A stretch of DNA of 64,000 nt, taken from Runella sp. MFBS21. GTDB taxonomy: Bacteria; Bacteroidota; Bacteroidia; Cytophagales; Spirosomataceae. The position numbers and the translations under genes were made by a program. This document shows positions 26,359-35,376 of the stretch, piece by piece. The stretch spans positions 682,001 to 746,000 of the forward strand of contig NZ_JARNTW010000001.1 in NCBI RefSeq assembly GCF_029433105.1, given 5' to 3'. The notes beneath the pieces are model-generated. The model had not been told where the DNA came from. It did no database searches and saw only the letters and a list, made by a program, of their open reading frames with translations. Each line of letters begins with the position of its first letter. The stretch's first letter is position 1.

Positions 26359-27138
26359 TTAATATTGATTAAAATTTGCTGTAAATCCTTTGGAATCATA
26401 CATTGGACTCATAGAATCATAAGCAACCTTTATACGAACTTTCCACGGGCTTAATCCATAAGCTTCTGGCCCATCTAACCAATGAGTATCAGTGGCGGGA
26501 CCTTGGAGAGGATACCAACCTCCTGATTCATAAAAAGTAGTCCAAGAGCTATACCATTTCATTTTTTTATCTAATGCATAGGAAATAGTTTGTCCACTTA
26601 CAACACTAATAACTAACTCTTCAGGCCATGTATCGCTAATAAGTTCCCATTCCCTCGAATAGTTAATCTTAGCGTTTTTGGCATTTAAACCATTTAATGG
26701 TTTAGATGTGACGCTTAGACTATAGCCTGTAGCACCTTTTGGTAGTTCTTTTTTTAAGACCTCTGTAATTATTGTACTTATATCATGATTTGAAGATTTT
26801 TGTTTAATAGGGATACTTGGTGAATGTTTTGATGGAAACTCCTTGAATACTGTCTTAATTTTAAAGTCATGGTTTGCCAAATGTTGTTCAAGCATTTCTT
26901 CATCAAAGCTAGCAAATCGTAGAAATACTTTTAAGCCCGTATTTTCATCTGTCAACGTTACATCTCGTTTAAAGAACTTTATTCCTTCTTCTTTTTCCAT
27001 TTGGTCGATTACGCTTAATGGTTCTTCTTGTGCTTTAGCGTTGGTTGGAGTGATCCCTGTTTCTTTGGATTGGTCACAACTTAGCATTAGGGCGGTCATA
27101 AAGAGTGCCCCCATCGTTGATAAAACGATTTTTTTCAT
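26359..27138 (-). CDS. Lipoprotein, hypothetical
   Basis: This 259-residue lipoprotein has signal MKKIVLSTMGALFMTALMLS followed by Cys21. The mature part includes EPLSVIDQMEKEEGIKFFKR and an aromatic-rich C-terminal third (KMKWYSSWTTFYESGGWYP). No known domain was seen. It is the first gene of the putative operon leading to the second TonB receptor. A GC-rich hairpin (27188-27231) and one copy of the 83-bp repeat (27255-27337) lie in its upstream region. Confidence 0.68.
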   Translation of the reverse strand: MKKIVLSTMGALFMTALMLSCDQSKETGITPTNAKAQEEPLSVIDQMEKEEGIKFFKRDVTLTDENTGLKVFLRFASFDEEMLEQHLANHDFKIKTVFKEFPSKHSPSIPIKQKSSNHDISTIITEVLKKELPKGATGYSLSVTSKPLNGLNAKNAKINYSREWELISDTWPEELVISVVSGQTISYALDKKMKWYSSWTTFYESGGWYPLQGPATDTHWLDGPEAYGLSPWKVRIKVAYDSMSPMYDSKGFTANFNQY

Positions 27139-27187
27139 AATTTTGTACTCTGTTTAAATGATTGAAAAATTGTTTAAACTGCTACGA

Positions 27188-27231
27188 GAAGCTCCGCACG
27201 GTGGCCAAACTGACGCGGGGCTTTCTTTTTT
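27188..27231. other. GC-rich hairpin upstream of a lipoprotein gene
   Basis: GAAGCTCCGC and GCGGGGCTTTC form a stem of about 9 bp with one G-T pair around an 18-nt loop, followed on the plus strand by a T run. No plus-strand gene ends here, so it is not an obvious terminator. On the minus strand it would be in the leader of the gene starting at 27138. Confidence 0.5.
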
Positions 27232-27254
27232 GAACTATGCGCAATAGTCAGCGG

Positions 27255-27337
27255 CAAAGTTCTGTAAAACAATCCTAAAGTTTTTCAACCCAAAGTTTGA
27301 ATTTTCTCCACCCTAGGGTGGAGATGAGGCGATTTTT
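27255..27337. repeat. 83-bp dispersed repeat, copy 2, with perfect 20-bp palindrome
   Basis: This copy differs from 22439-22521 at two positions. It holds the perfect palindrome TCTCCACCCTAGGGTGGAGA. It overlaps the 3' end of the LuxR-type gene: the stop codon (27313-27315) is within the palindrome. It lies about 117 nt upstream of the lipoprotein gene at 27138. Confidence 0.85.
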
Positions 27338-27597
27338 AACAAAAACTTTTGAAATTCTTCCCGGCCTTGTAAGCCAAGTTTAGCGATGAGATTGTTTTTG
27401 TGGGTTTTGATAGTACTCTCTTTTACATTGAGCTTTTGGGCGATTGCGGGATTGTTATAGCCTTGAAGCGACCAATACATCACATTCAATTCTTGGGGAG
27501 TTAGCTGTGGGCGTAGGGAGTGCTTATCCAAAAAAGTGGCTAGTTTTAGCCATGTTTTTTTCATTTCGGGATCAGAAAATGGTGGTAGTTTAGGCAT
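27313..27597 (-). CDS. Minimal LuxR-type HTH regulator
   Basis: This 94-residue protein consists almost only of a GerE/LuxR HTH: LTPQELNVMYWSLQGYNNPA, then IAQKLNVKESTIKTHKNNL and KLGLQGREEFQKFL. There is no receiver or ligand domain. It resembles the next gene (27719), so the two are tandem paralogues. The C-terminal SSPP and the stop codon are encoded by the 83-bp repeat. An inferred candidate target is the palindrome in that repeat. Confidence 0.82.
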   Translation of the reverse strand: MPKLPPFSDPEMKKTWLKLATFLDKHSLRPQLTPQELNVMYWSLQGYNNPAIAQKLNVKESTIKTHKNNLIAKLGLQGREEFQKFLLKIASSPP

Positions 27598-27718
27598 TTT
27601 AAATATGGGTTTGGTTCAATTCACAAAAAGGATGCGTATCCCTTTGATACACATGGAGGTAATTTTTTAAGTGAGTTGATCAAAACGTAGAGAGGTACTT
27701 TTCAATAAGGATAATTCC

Positions 27719-27988
27719 TCATTTTAACGAGGCTTTTTCCAACAAAAATCTTCTAAAATCCGCTCGCCCTTTTCTGCCAATTTGGGTAATGAGCTTGTTT
27801 TTATGGGATTTGATGGTGGAAATACTCGTACCCAAAAGGATGGAGATTTCGGCATTGCTCTTTCCGTGGAATGCCCAATACAGCACCTTGAGTTGTTGGC
27901 GGCTTACTGTTATAGACTCATCACGAAGTAGCAATTCTAGCTGATAAAAGCTGTGGAAACGATCTGATAAGTGGAGATTGGCTGTCAT
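27719..27988 (-). CDS. Minimal LuxR-type HTH regulator, tandem paralogue
   Basis: This 89-residue protein shares the single-domain layout of the 27313 protein: VSRQQLKVLYWAFHGKSNAE, then ISILLGTSISTIKSHKNKL and QIGRKGRADFRRFLL. There is no sensor part. The 121-nt gap between the two genes has no clear terminator, so they may be co-transcribed. The gene starts at 27988, next to a long AT-rich intergenic region. Confidence 0.82.
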   Translation of the reverse strand: MTANLHLSDRFHSFYQLELLLRDESITVSRQQLKVLYWAFHGKSNAEISILLGTSISTIKSHKNKLITQIGRKGRADFRRFLLEKASLK

Positions 27989-28556
27989 ATATGTATCTAC
28001 ATTGGTTTCTATCCTTTTATTAGGTCAACACTTTTATTTTAAAGATTTTCTGAGTACAAAGCACTCCCAAAAAACAGCTAATAAATAAAACTGTCAAAGT
28101 ATTTTAACGTGAAGTAGGGTAGAAACAACAAGTATGATTTGCTGTATAGGTTTCAAATATACATTTGTTTTTTTTTTTAAAACAAATAAAAAATGTAAAA
28201 TTTATCAAATGGTGATTAGGTGTTTTTAAGGTTTAGTTATAAATATTTTTATAATATTATTACTGTTTTTGGTGGTGTTTTATTATTGTACTTGCTTTGT
28301 TTTTTTTAATTGTTTACGGATTTTTAATAATTGATGACCTGTGCCAAATCATGTCAGAAGCATCGTTAGTTAACAACAGTAATCATTTTTAAGCACTATT
28401 CACTCCGTAGAAGACGATTAGTTTGTATTTTTAATGGTCTCTATTGCTATCGAGGGAAATAGCTCCTAACTTGCCTAACCACAGAAAGTTTATGCCTATT
28501 TCTAGTCTTTTCCACCCTTTTAGGAGTATTATATAGAATTCTAAAATCCTTCTCTG
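27989..28556. other. 568-bp AT-rich intergenic region without a gene
   Basis: This gap separates the divergent LuxR-type gene and the phosphodiesterase-esterase gene. It contains a T-tract hairpin near 28163-28187 (ATTTGTTTT pairing with AAAACAAAT). No credible coding frame or RNA gene was seen. Promoters for both flanking genes are expected here, but no clear consensus was found. Confidence 0.5.
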
Positions 28557-30206
28557 ATGAAAAGTATCTGGTCTCAATTATGCTTTTTTTGGATGGTAGT
28601 TCAGGCTGTTTTTGCCCAAACTACCCCAGCATCTCTCCCTCAGACCCAACACAAATTTGTGGTGATTGCTCACCGTGGCAATCATCAGCATGTTCCCGAA
28701 AATACTTTGGCTTCTTATGAAGATGCGATTAAGGCGGGGGCCGATTATGTAGAAATAGACCTGCGAACCTCCAAAGACGGAGTGCTGATGATTCATCATG
28801 ATGCTACCCTCGACCGAATGACCGATGGCAAAGGACTTGTCAAAGATTTGACATGGGCGGAACTTTCTGCTTTAAATATCAAGAAAAATCAGGCTTCGGA
28901 CGTAAATAATTATCGAATTCCGACTTTTAAGGACGTGCTAAAACTTTGCAAAGGACGTATTCATATTTACCTTGATTTTAAGGAGGCTGATGTGGCGCAG
29001 ACTTGGCAGGAGATTCAGGCCGAAGGCATGGAAAAACAAGTGGTGGTGTATATCAACAAAATACCTCAGTACAAACAATGGCGGAGCATTGCACCTCAAG
29101 TACCCCTCATGACAAGCCTAACGGAGGCTATCAATACCCCCGAAAAGTTGGGGTTCTTTTTGGGACAAGCCAAGCTAGAAGTATTAGACAATATCACTGA
29201 CCAAGGGATGCTACAAGTGGCGCACCGAAACGGTATCGCTGTGTGGCTCGATGTACAAAACCCCTCCGAAGGTCCCGAAATATGGCAAAGCGCTTTACAA
29301 AAAGGGGTGGATGGCGTACAAACCGACCACCCCGAAGATCTTGTTAAGTATTTGACTGAAAACAAATTAAGAGATGGTGCCACGCAGAACAGTGCAGCAT
29401 CGCTGGCCGCCAAACCTAGCTATCGGGCTTTTAAGGATATTCCTTATGGAGAGGCACCGGGCAAAGATAATTTGTTGGATGCTTATTTTCCTGAAAATCA
29501 TAATTCACAAACCAAAGTGGTTGTGTATATTCATGGTGGTTCTTGGAGCAGGGGCGATAAATCGGAGTTTCCTGAGCCGCTTATTCAAAAACTCGTTGGT
29601 GAAAAAGGATATGCTTTGGTATCGATCAATTATCGTTTGGTGAAAGATGGGAAAAACCGTTTTCCAGCCCAAATTGAAGACGTTAAAAAAGCAATTTCTT
29701 TCATAACGGATAAGGCTAAACGTTATCAATACAACGGAAAAGAATTTACCATTATTGGGGCAAGCGCGGGTGCGCATTTGGCTTTGCTCTATGCGTATGG
29801 GCACGACAAAGCGAAGCAAGTAAAAACAGTACTCGACTTGTGGGGACCTACCGATTTGTCGGATAAGTCGGTACGGGCAGATGGGAGTGATGCCAACAAT
29901 ACCGTCATTAATTTTTTGGGAGAAGCAGACCCTAAAGCCCAAATTTGTTTGGATGCGAGTCCGGCTTATCATCTGACCAAAGAAACGGGAGTGCCTACGC
30001 TCATTTTTCACGGTGGTGAAGACCCGCTTGTACATGTGAGTCAAGCGCAAAACCTCCATCAAAAGCTTGATTCTTTGGGAGTAGTGAATCATTTAGAAAT
30101 TTATCCCAAAGAAAAACATGGCATGAGTGCCGATGCGGCGGTCGATGTTTTTGCTAAAATGGTAGATTGGTTAGAAAAGTACTATCCTACTGTACAAAAA
30201 CAATAA
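28557..30206 (+). CDS. Secreted fusion: glycerophosphodiester phosphodiesterase plus alpha/beta hydrolase esterase
   Basis: This 549-residue protein joins two enzymes after a signal peptide (LCFFWMVVQAVFAQ). Residues about 33-270 are a GDPD domain: VIAHRGNHQHVPENTLASYE, then VEIDLRTSKDGVLMIHHD and the late LDVQNPSEG. Residues about 290-545 are an esterase/lipase: HGGSWSRGDK oxyanion region, nucleophile elbow IGASAGAHLALL (about 400), Asp in HGGEDPLVH and His in EKHGMS. It could release glycerol phosphate and cleave an ester on the same lipid or polymer substrate. Catalytic residues of both halves look intact. The substrate is unknown. Confidence 0.88.
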   Translation: MKSIWSQLCFFWMVVQAVFAQTTPASLPQTQHKFVVIAHRGNHQHVPENTLASYEDAIKAGADYVEIDLRTSKDGVLMIHHDATLDRMTDGKGLVKDLTWAELSALNIKKNQASDVNNYRIPTFKDVLKLCKGRIHIYLDFKEADVAQTWQEIQAEGMEKQVVVYINKIPQYKQWRSIAPQVPLMTSLTEAINTPEKLGFFLGQAKLEVLDNITDQGMLQVAHRNGIAVWLDVQNPSEGPEIWQSALQKGVDGVQTDHPEDLVKYLTENKLRDGATQNSAASLAAKPSYRAFKDIPYGEAPGKDNLLDAYFPENHNSQTKVVVYIHGGSWSRGDKSEFPEPLIQKLVGEKGYALVSINYRLVKDGKNRFPAQIEDVKKAISFITDKAKRYQYNGKEFTIIGASAGAHLALLYAYGHDKAKQVKTVLDLWGPTDLSDKSVRADGSDANNTVINFLGEADPKAQICLDASPAYHLTKETGVPTLIFHGGEDPLVHVSQAQNLHQKLDSLGVVNHLEIYPKEKHGMSADAAVDVFAKMVDWLEKYYPTVQKQ

Positions 30207-30280
30207 TTTTAAAAATGAACCTATTTTTTTTAAAATAAATAAGTAATTGGCAGTATTTATTTGCTTAAATAAATGTGCAA

Positions 30281-30450
30281 TTTTAGACCTTCCAAGTTTG
30301 GGTTTGAGCGTATATAAAACTTGGAAGGTCTTGCTTGGTTTTAGACCTTCCAAGTTTGGGTTTGAGCGTATATAAAACTTGGAAGGTCTTGCTTGGTTTT
30401 ATACCTTCCAAGTTTAGGTTTGAGCGTATACAAAACTTGGAAGGTCTTAT
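30281..30450. repeat. Three tandem 58-bp units, each an inverted repeat
   Basis: Units start at 30281, 30339 and 30397 with a constant 58-bp period. Each carries AGACCTTCCAAGTTT and its complement AAACTTGGAAGGTCT around TTGAGCGTATA-like spacer, so each can fold to a hairpin. The third unit has drifted (ATACCTTCC, GTATACAAAAC). They lie between two plus-strand genes. Confidence 0.9.
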
Positions 30451-30501
30451 TTAGTAAGTTTATTTGCTTCATGTCAACATAATTTTGATTCATCTATCAC
30501 C

Positions 30502-31776
30502 ATGAGTAAATCTCTCCCTCAAAATTTTTCAAGAAGAAAATTCCTCAAAGGCTCGCTTGCTACGGTAGCGGCCTTTTCTATTGTGCCTCGTCATGTATTG
30601 GGAAAAGGCTATTTGGCACCTAGCGATCAGCTCACGAAGGGTATTGTGGGTGTAGGTGGCATGGGTCGTGGACACATTCCATATGCCGGCACCAAAGTAG
30701 TAGCAATATGCGATGTCGATAAGCGGCATATACAATTGGCAATGAATGAATTAGATAAAGGCGTGAAAACCTTTTCAGATTATCGCGAACTCATTCAATT
30801 GCCCGAAGTTGATATTGTACACGTCGCTACTCCCCCGCATTGGCATGGTATCATCGCCGCCGATGCCGCTCGTGCTGGTAAAGATGTATGGTGTGAAAAA
30901 CCCATGACACGTACCATAGGTGAAGGCAAACGTTTGGTAGAAGCCGTCCAGCAGCATGGGCGTATTTTTAGGCTCAATACCTGGTTTCGATTTGAGTCTA
31001 ATTTCTACGGTATGAACACCACCGTAAAACCCATCAAAAAACTCGTAGAAAGTGGCTTGCTTGGGTGGCCGCTCAAAGTGACGGTGAGCCGGCATACGGG
31101 ATTTGATTGGAAGTTTTATTGGGTAGGCAAAACCGACTTGAAACCTGAGCCTGTTCCCGCCGAATTGGACTATGAGATGTGGCTAGGACCGGCGCAATAC
31201 AAGCCTTACAATGCACACCGTGTGCACGGTACTTTTAGGGGATATTGGGATTATGACGGTGGCGGGCTTGGCGATATGGGGCAGCATTACTTAGACCCAA
31301 TTCAGTACTTTTTGGGCAAGGACGATACCAGCCCGATTAGTGTCGAAATCGACGCCCCTCAGCAGCATACCGACGCCGTCGGCACTTGGAGACGAATCGA
31401 ATACACCTATGCCGACGGTTGCAAAATCATTTTGGACGGTGAAGCCAAAGATGCCAATGTGCCTTATATCGAAGGTCCCAAAGGTAAACTTTATCCTGGT
31501 TTTCGCTCGGATATTCCCGATTTGGAGAAAAAATTGGCCGCTTTCCCAGATTCTGAACCTCAAATAACTGATTTTGCGGAGGCAGTTCGTAAAAGACAAA
31601 AATTTGCGCTTAACGAAGAAAATGGGCATCGCTCGTGTACCATTGTCAATATGGGATTGGCGGCATTGCGCTTAGGGCGCTCTCTGAAATTTGACCCCGT
31701 AAAGCAGCTTTTTGTGGATGATGAAGGAGCTAATCGCCTCATCGACCAACCCATGCGTGGCCCGTGGACGATTTAA
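30502..31776 (+). CDS. Gfo/Idh/MocA-family oxidoreductase with Tat signal
   Basis: This 424-residue enzyme begins with a twin-arginine signal (SRRKFLKGSLATVAAFSIVP), so it is exported folded, probably with its nicotinamide cofactor. The NAD-binding region reads KGIVGVGGMGRGHIPYAG and VVAICDVDKRHIQ. The EKP catalytic motif is in VWCEKPMTRT. A substrate-domain helix has GGGLGDMGQHYLDP. It lies 30 nt before a DUF1080 protein, a pairing that suggests oxidation and cleavage of glycosides through 3-keto sugars. The exact sugar is not deducible. Confidence 0.9.
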   Translation: MSKSLPQNFSRRKFLKGSLATVAAFSIVPRHVLGKGYLAPSDQLTKGIVGVGGMGRGHIPYAGTKVVAICDVDKRHIQLAMNELDKGVKTFSDYRELIQLPEVDIVHVATPPHWHGIIAADAARAGKDVWCEKPMTRTIGEGKRLVEAVQQHGRIFRLNTWFRFESNFYGMNTTVKPIKKLVESGLLGWPLKVTVSRHTGFDWKFYWVGKTDLKPEPVPAELDYEMWLGPAQYKPYNAHRVHGTFRGYWDYDGGGLGDMGQHYLDPIQYFLGKDDTSPISVEIDAPQQHTDAVGTWRRIEYTYADGCKIILDGEAKDANVPYIEGPKGKLYPGFRSDIPDLEKKLAAFPDSEPQITDFAEAVRKRQKFALNEENGHRSCTIVNMGLAALRLGRSLKFDPVKQLFVDDEGANRLIDQPMRGPWTI

Positions 31777-31806
31777 TAACCCCAACCCCTTCTTCTGTAA
31801 ATCATT

Positions 31807-34800
31807 ATGAAAAAAACACAATATATACTCTTCATTTTTTTGTTGGGTGTTGCTACTTTACGCGCTCAAGTAGATAGCAAGTACACCACACTCTTAGGGC
31901 AGTTTCCTGCACAAAATGCCAAACAACTCCAAAAAAACATGGAAGATATGGCGGCATTGGGCAAATCAGGCATTGCTCAATTGGCATCCATGTTGGTTTC
32001 GGCTGATAAAGGCAATAATGCAAAAGTTCAATATGCACTTGGAGGCTTTTCTTATTTTGTAACCCAAAATGGTAAAGAAGATTTACGTAAAATGGCCGCC
32101 GAAGCCTACGGCGAAGCACTCGGTAAAGTAGCCGATAAAGAAAATCAAGCATTTTTGATTTTTCAACTCCAACAAGTCGGAAAAGATGAATCTGTAGCAG
32201 TACTTGCACCTTATTTGTCGGATCCAAAATTGAGCGGTCCAGCGGCTAGGGCATTGGCAAAAATCGGCACCTCAAGCGCCGGGCAGGCGTTGGCTCAAGC
32301 TTTGATCAATGCTTCTGGAGGCACTCAGCTTTCGATCGTAGAAGCCTTAGGTGATAGCAAATTTGGCGCATCAGCGTCAGCTATCGAAAAATTGGCGACT
32401 AGCGAGGATGTAAACCTCCGTAAAGTAGCGCTCTACGCCTTGGCAAATATCGGAGAACGTTCTTCCCTGAATGTTTTGAAAAATGCCGCTTCCAAAGCTT
32501 CTTATGGCTACGATGAAGCCAATGCTACGTCGTCTTATTTGACTTATTTAGAAACGCTAGCAGGAAAAGGTGATAAAGTTACTGTGCAAGCCGCTACAAG
32601 CGACCTTCTAAAAAATACAACCTCAACCAAACAAATCCCTACCCGCTCGGCAGCGTTGAAGTTATTGGCTGATAGTCAGGCAAGTGCAAGCGTACCTGTG
32701 CTAATCAAAGCCACTACCAGCCCCGATATAAGCTATCGTATAGCGGCCTTGAAAATTGCGCAAAAATACATTACCCCTGCCACAACGGCGCTTTGGCTAA
32801 AGGCTTTGCCCACTTCAAAACCGCAATCGCAAGCCGAAATCATAGAGATGTTGGGAAGCGTAGAAGCCAAAACCGCACTGCCTACTATTCTAAAAAACAT
32901 CAGTCATAAAGAAGGAGTCGTGAGGGCGGCGGCCATTAAAGCAGCTGCTAAAATGGGTCAAGAAAGTGTATTAGGAAATCTATTAAGTGCTTCCAAAAAA
33001 GGTACTTCTGAAGACATAAGTGCTGTAAAAAATGCGCTTCTGATGATGAAAGGAGAAGGCGTCGTAAATCAAGTAGCGGCGGCTATTCCTACCATGCCTG
33101 CTACGGCTCAGCCTGCTCTTATAGAAGTATTGGCGGCTCGCGGCGCAGATGCACATCTTGAAGTGATTTTGGCACAATTAAAAAACAATGATAGTGCAGT
33201 GAAAAGCGCAGCTTTTGCCGCTTTGAAGAATGTAGTTAAGACCAAAGATTTAAACACCTTATATGGGATTTTGGATTCGACTACGGATGCCCAACACATC
33301 AAATCGCTTCAAGAGGCCGTTACAGCGGCGCTGAAAGGTACAGGCTCTCCGGCACAGCAGACCGAGACCATTGTATCCAGAATCAATGCAGTAAGTGCCG
33401 ACAAAAAGCCCAATTATCTTCAAGTATTGGCCAATATTGGCACCAAAAAAGCCCTTGATGCTGTAGGTGGTTCTTTTACCAATGGCGACGAAGCTACTCA
33501 AAAGGCTGCTTTAGGGGCATTGACCAATTGGTCTGATGTCAGTGCTACGAGCGAATTGTACAAAATTGGAAAAACTACTTCTAATGCCGCTTATCTCGAC
33601 CAAATCGTGAATGGCTATGTGAAGGCAATCACTAACGCTAGACAAACACCTACTCAAAAAGCCTTGGCTTATCGTAAGGTATTGGAGGTAGCCAAAACAA
33701 CGGCCCAAAAAGAAAGTATCCTAAAAGAACTTGTCAGAAATCGCACTTTCAATGCGCTTATTGCGGCAAGTAATTATTTAGATAATACCGAATTACAACA
33801 GACCGCCGCGCAAGTAGTATTGAATGCTGCATTGGCTAATAAGGAGCTGACGGGTACTAGTATACGTCAATGGATTTCAAAGGCCATGAATGTTGTCAAC
33901 AATGATTCCCAAAAAGAAGCCGCTCGGAAATGGTTGGCCGAAATGCCCACAGGCGAAGGTTTTGTGTCGTTGTTTAACGGTAAAGATTTGACGGGCTGGA
34001 AGGGCTTGGTGGGTAATCCTATCGCACGTGCTAAAATGCACCCCGATACATTGGCCAAAAAACAAATCAAAGCCGATGAGATAATGCGTAAGGGATGGAT
34101 AGCCAAAGACGGCGAGCTTATTTTTACGGGACATGGTGACAATCTCTGTACGGAAAAAAAATACGGTGACTTTGAGATGTACGTAGATTGGAAAATCGAA
34201 CCTAAAGGCGATGCAGGAATTTACTTGCGTGGTTCGCCGCAGGTACAAGTATGGGATACCTCACGCGTAGATGTAGGCGCACAAGTAGGGTCGGGTGGAC
34301 TTTACAATAACCAAAAACAACCAAGTAAGCCGCTTAAATTGGCCGACAATGCCATTGGCGATTGGAATACTTTCCATATCATCATGCGGGGCGACCGTGT
34401 CACTGTGCGTCTCAATGGGGAATTGGTAGTTGATAATGTGATTTTGGAAAATTACTGGGATCGTAAGCAACCTATTTTCCCAATCGAACAATTGGAACTC
34501 CAAGCGCATGGCACTTTGGTGGCCTACCGCGATATTTATGTGCGTGAGCTGCCAAGCCCTACGCCTTTTGTATTGAGCGAAGATGAAAAGAAAGAAGGAT
34601 ATAAAATGCTTTTTGACGGGACCAATATGTTTGAGTGGACCGGAAATACCACGGACTATATTGTCGAAAATGGAGAAATGGTAATCTATCCCAATCGTGG
34701 CGGTAAAGGCAATCTTTATACCAAAGATGAGTACAGTGATTTTGTGTTTAGATTTGAGTTTCTCCTTACACCCGGTGCCAACAACGGGTTGGGAATTCGG

Positions 34801-35241
34801 GCGCCTTTGCAAGGAGATGCCGCTTATGTAGGAACTGAACTTCAGATTTTGGATAATGATGCAGAGATTTATAAAAACCTTCAGCCGTATCAATATCACG
34901 GCTCGGCCTACGGGATTCTGGCGGCCAAGCGTGGCTTTTTGAAGCCCGTAGGGGAGTGGAATTATCAGGAGGTTGAAGTAAAAGGCTCTAAAGTAAAAGT
35001 GACGCTCAACGGAACGGTCATTTTAGACGGTGACTTAGCCGAAGCTTCTAAAAATGGAACAGCCGACCATCGTGACCATCCAGGATTGAGTCGCACGTCG
35101 GGCTATATTGGGTTTTTGGGACATGGAGATGTGGTAAGATTCAGAAATATAAGAATCAAAGACCTTACAGTGCCTGTCAACAATACTCCTACTGTAGTAG
35201 AAGAAAAAGCTCCCGAAAAAAAGAAAAAGCGTAAAAAGTAA
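31807..35241 (+). CDS. Secreted HEAT-repeat protein with two DUF1080 (3-keto-disaccharide hydrolase-type) domains
   Basis: This 1144-residue protein has a signal peptide (QYILFIFLLGVATLRAQ), then about 650 residues of helical HEAT-like repeats (LSIVEALGDSKFGASASAIE). Two DUF1080 domains follow, at about 716-905 (FVSLFNGKDLTGWKG) and about 930-1120 (YKMLFDGTNMFEWTG). Each ends with the GYIGFLGHGD or LQAHG type strand. The tail is VVEEKAPEKKKKRKK. DUF1080 domains are linked to hydrolysis of 3-keto sugars, matching the oxidoreductase upstream. A lysine-rich tail of this kind is unusual for a secreted enzyme. Confidence 0.87.
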   Translation: MKKTQYILFIFLLGVATLRAQVDSKYTTLLGQFPAQNAKQLQKNMEDMAALGKSGIAQLASMLVSADKGNNAKVQYALGGFSYFVTQNGKEDLRKMAAEAYGEALGKVADKENQAFLIFQLQQVGKDESVAVLAPYLSDPKLSGPAARALAKIGTSSAGQALAQALINASGGTQLSIVEALGDSKFGASASAIEKLATSEDVNLRKVALYALANIGERSSLNVLKNAASKASYGYDEANATSSYLTYLETLAGKGDKVTVQAATSDLLKNTTSTKQIPTRSAALKLLADSQASASVPVLIKATTSPDISYRIAALKIAQKYITPATTALWLKALPTSKPQSQAEIIEMLGSVEAKTALPTILKNISHKEGVVRAAAIKAAAKMGQESVLGNLLSASKKGTSEDISAVKNALLMMKGEGVVNQVAAAIPTMPATAQPALIEVLAARGADAHLEVILAQLKNNDSAVKSAAFAALKNVVKTKDLNTLYGILDSTTDAQHIKSLQEAVTAALKGTGSPAQQTETIVSRINAVSADKKPNYLQVLANIGTKKALDAVGGSFTNGDEATQKAALGALTNWSDVSATSELYKIGKTTSNAAYLDQIVNGYVKAITNARQTPTQKALAYRKVLEVAKTTAQKESILKELVRNRTFNALIAASNYLDNTELQQTAAQVVLNAALANKELTGTSIRQWISKAMNVVNNDSQKEAARKWLAEMPTGEGFVSLFNGKDLTGWKGLVGNPIARAKMHPDTLAKKQIKADEIMRKGWIAKDGELIFTGHGDNLCTEKKYGDFEMYVDWKIEPKGDAGIYLRGSPQVQVWDTSRVDVGAQVGSGGLYNNQKQPSKPLKLADNAIGDWNTFHIIMRGDRVTVRLNGELVVDNVILENYWDRKQPIFPIEQLELQAHGTLVAYRDIYVRELPSPTPFVLSEDEKKEGYKMLFDGTNMFEWTGNTTDYIVENGEMVIYPNRGGKGNLYTKDEYSDFVFRFEFLLTPGANNGLGIRAPLQGDAAYVGTELQILDNDAEIYKNLQPYQYHGSAYGILAAKRGFLKPVGEWNYQEVEVKGSKVKVTLNGTVILDGDLAEASKNGTADHRDHPGLSRTSGYIGFLGHGDVVRFRNIRIKDLTVPVNNTPTVVEEKAPEKKKKRKK

Positions 35242-35265
35242 GCACAAAACTTGCCAAGTTTATCT

Positions 35266-35328
35266 AAAAAGCCTTCTGATTTGTGTTTGAGTAGGTACTA
35301 TCTCTCAGATACAAACAGAAGGTTTTTT
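35266..35328 (+). terminator. Terminator after the DUF1080 gene
   Basis: AAGCCTTCTG and CAGAAGGTT close a long hairpin whose inner arms (TTTGTGTTTGAG and CTCAGATACAAA) pair at 10 of 12 positions. Six T follow. It begins 25 nt after the DUF1080 stop. Confidence 0.82.
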
Positions 35329-35376
35329 GCTTATCATACCTATCTTTTGATTCTCTTTTTAATCAAGCTTCTGTTT

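Noticed and set aside
27188-27231. Intrinsic terminator on the plus strand
   Set aside because: No plus-strand gene ends upstream of it, so it is listed only as a hairpin.
29505-30092. 195-codon minus-strand frame inside the GDPD-esterase gene
   Set aside because: The plus strand encodes an intact esterase over the same bases; the opposite frame has no domain.
30281-30450. CRISPR array of three 58-bp units
   Set aside because: The whole 58-bp period is repeated, including the would-be spacer, so it is a tandem repeat rather than a CRISPR array.
34261-34899. 212-codon minus-strand frame inside the DUF1080 gene
   Set aside because: The plus strand holds conserved DUF1080 sequence; the antisense frame is a shadow.
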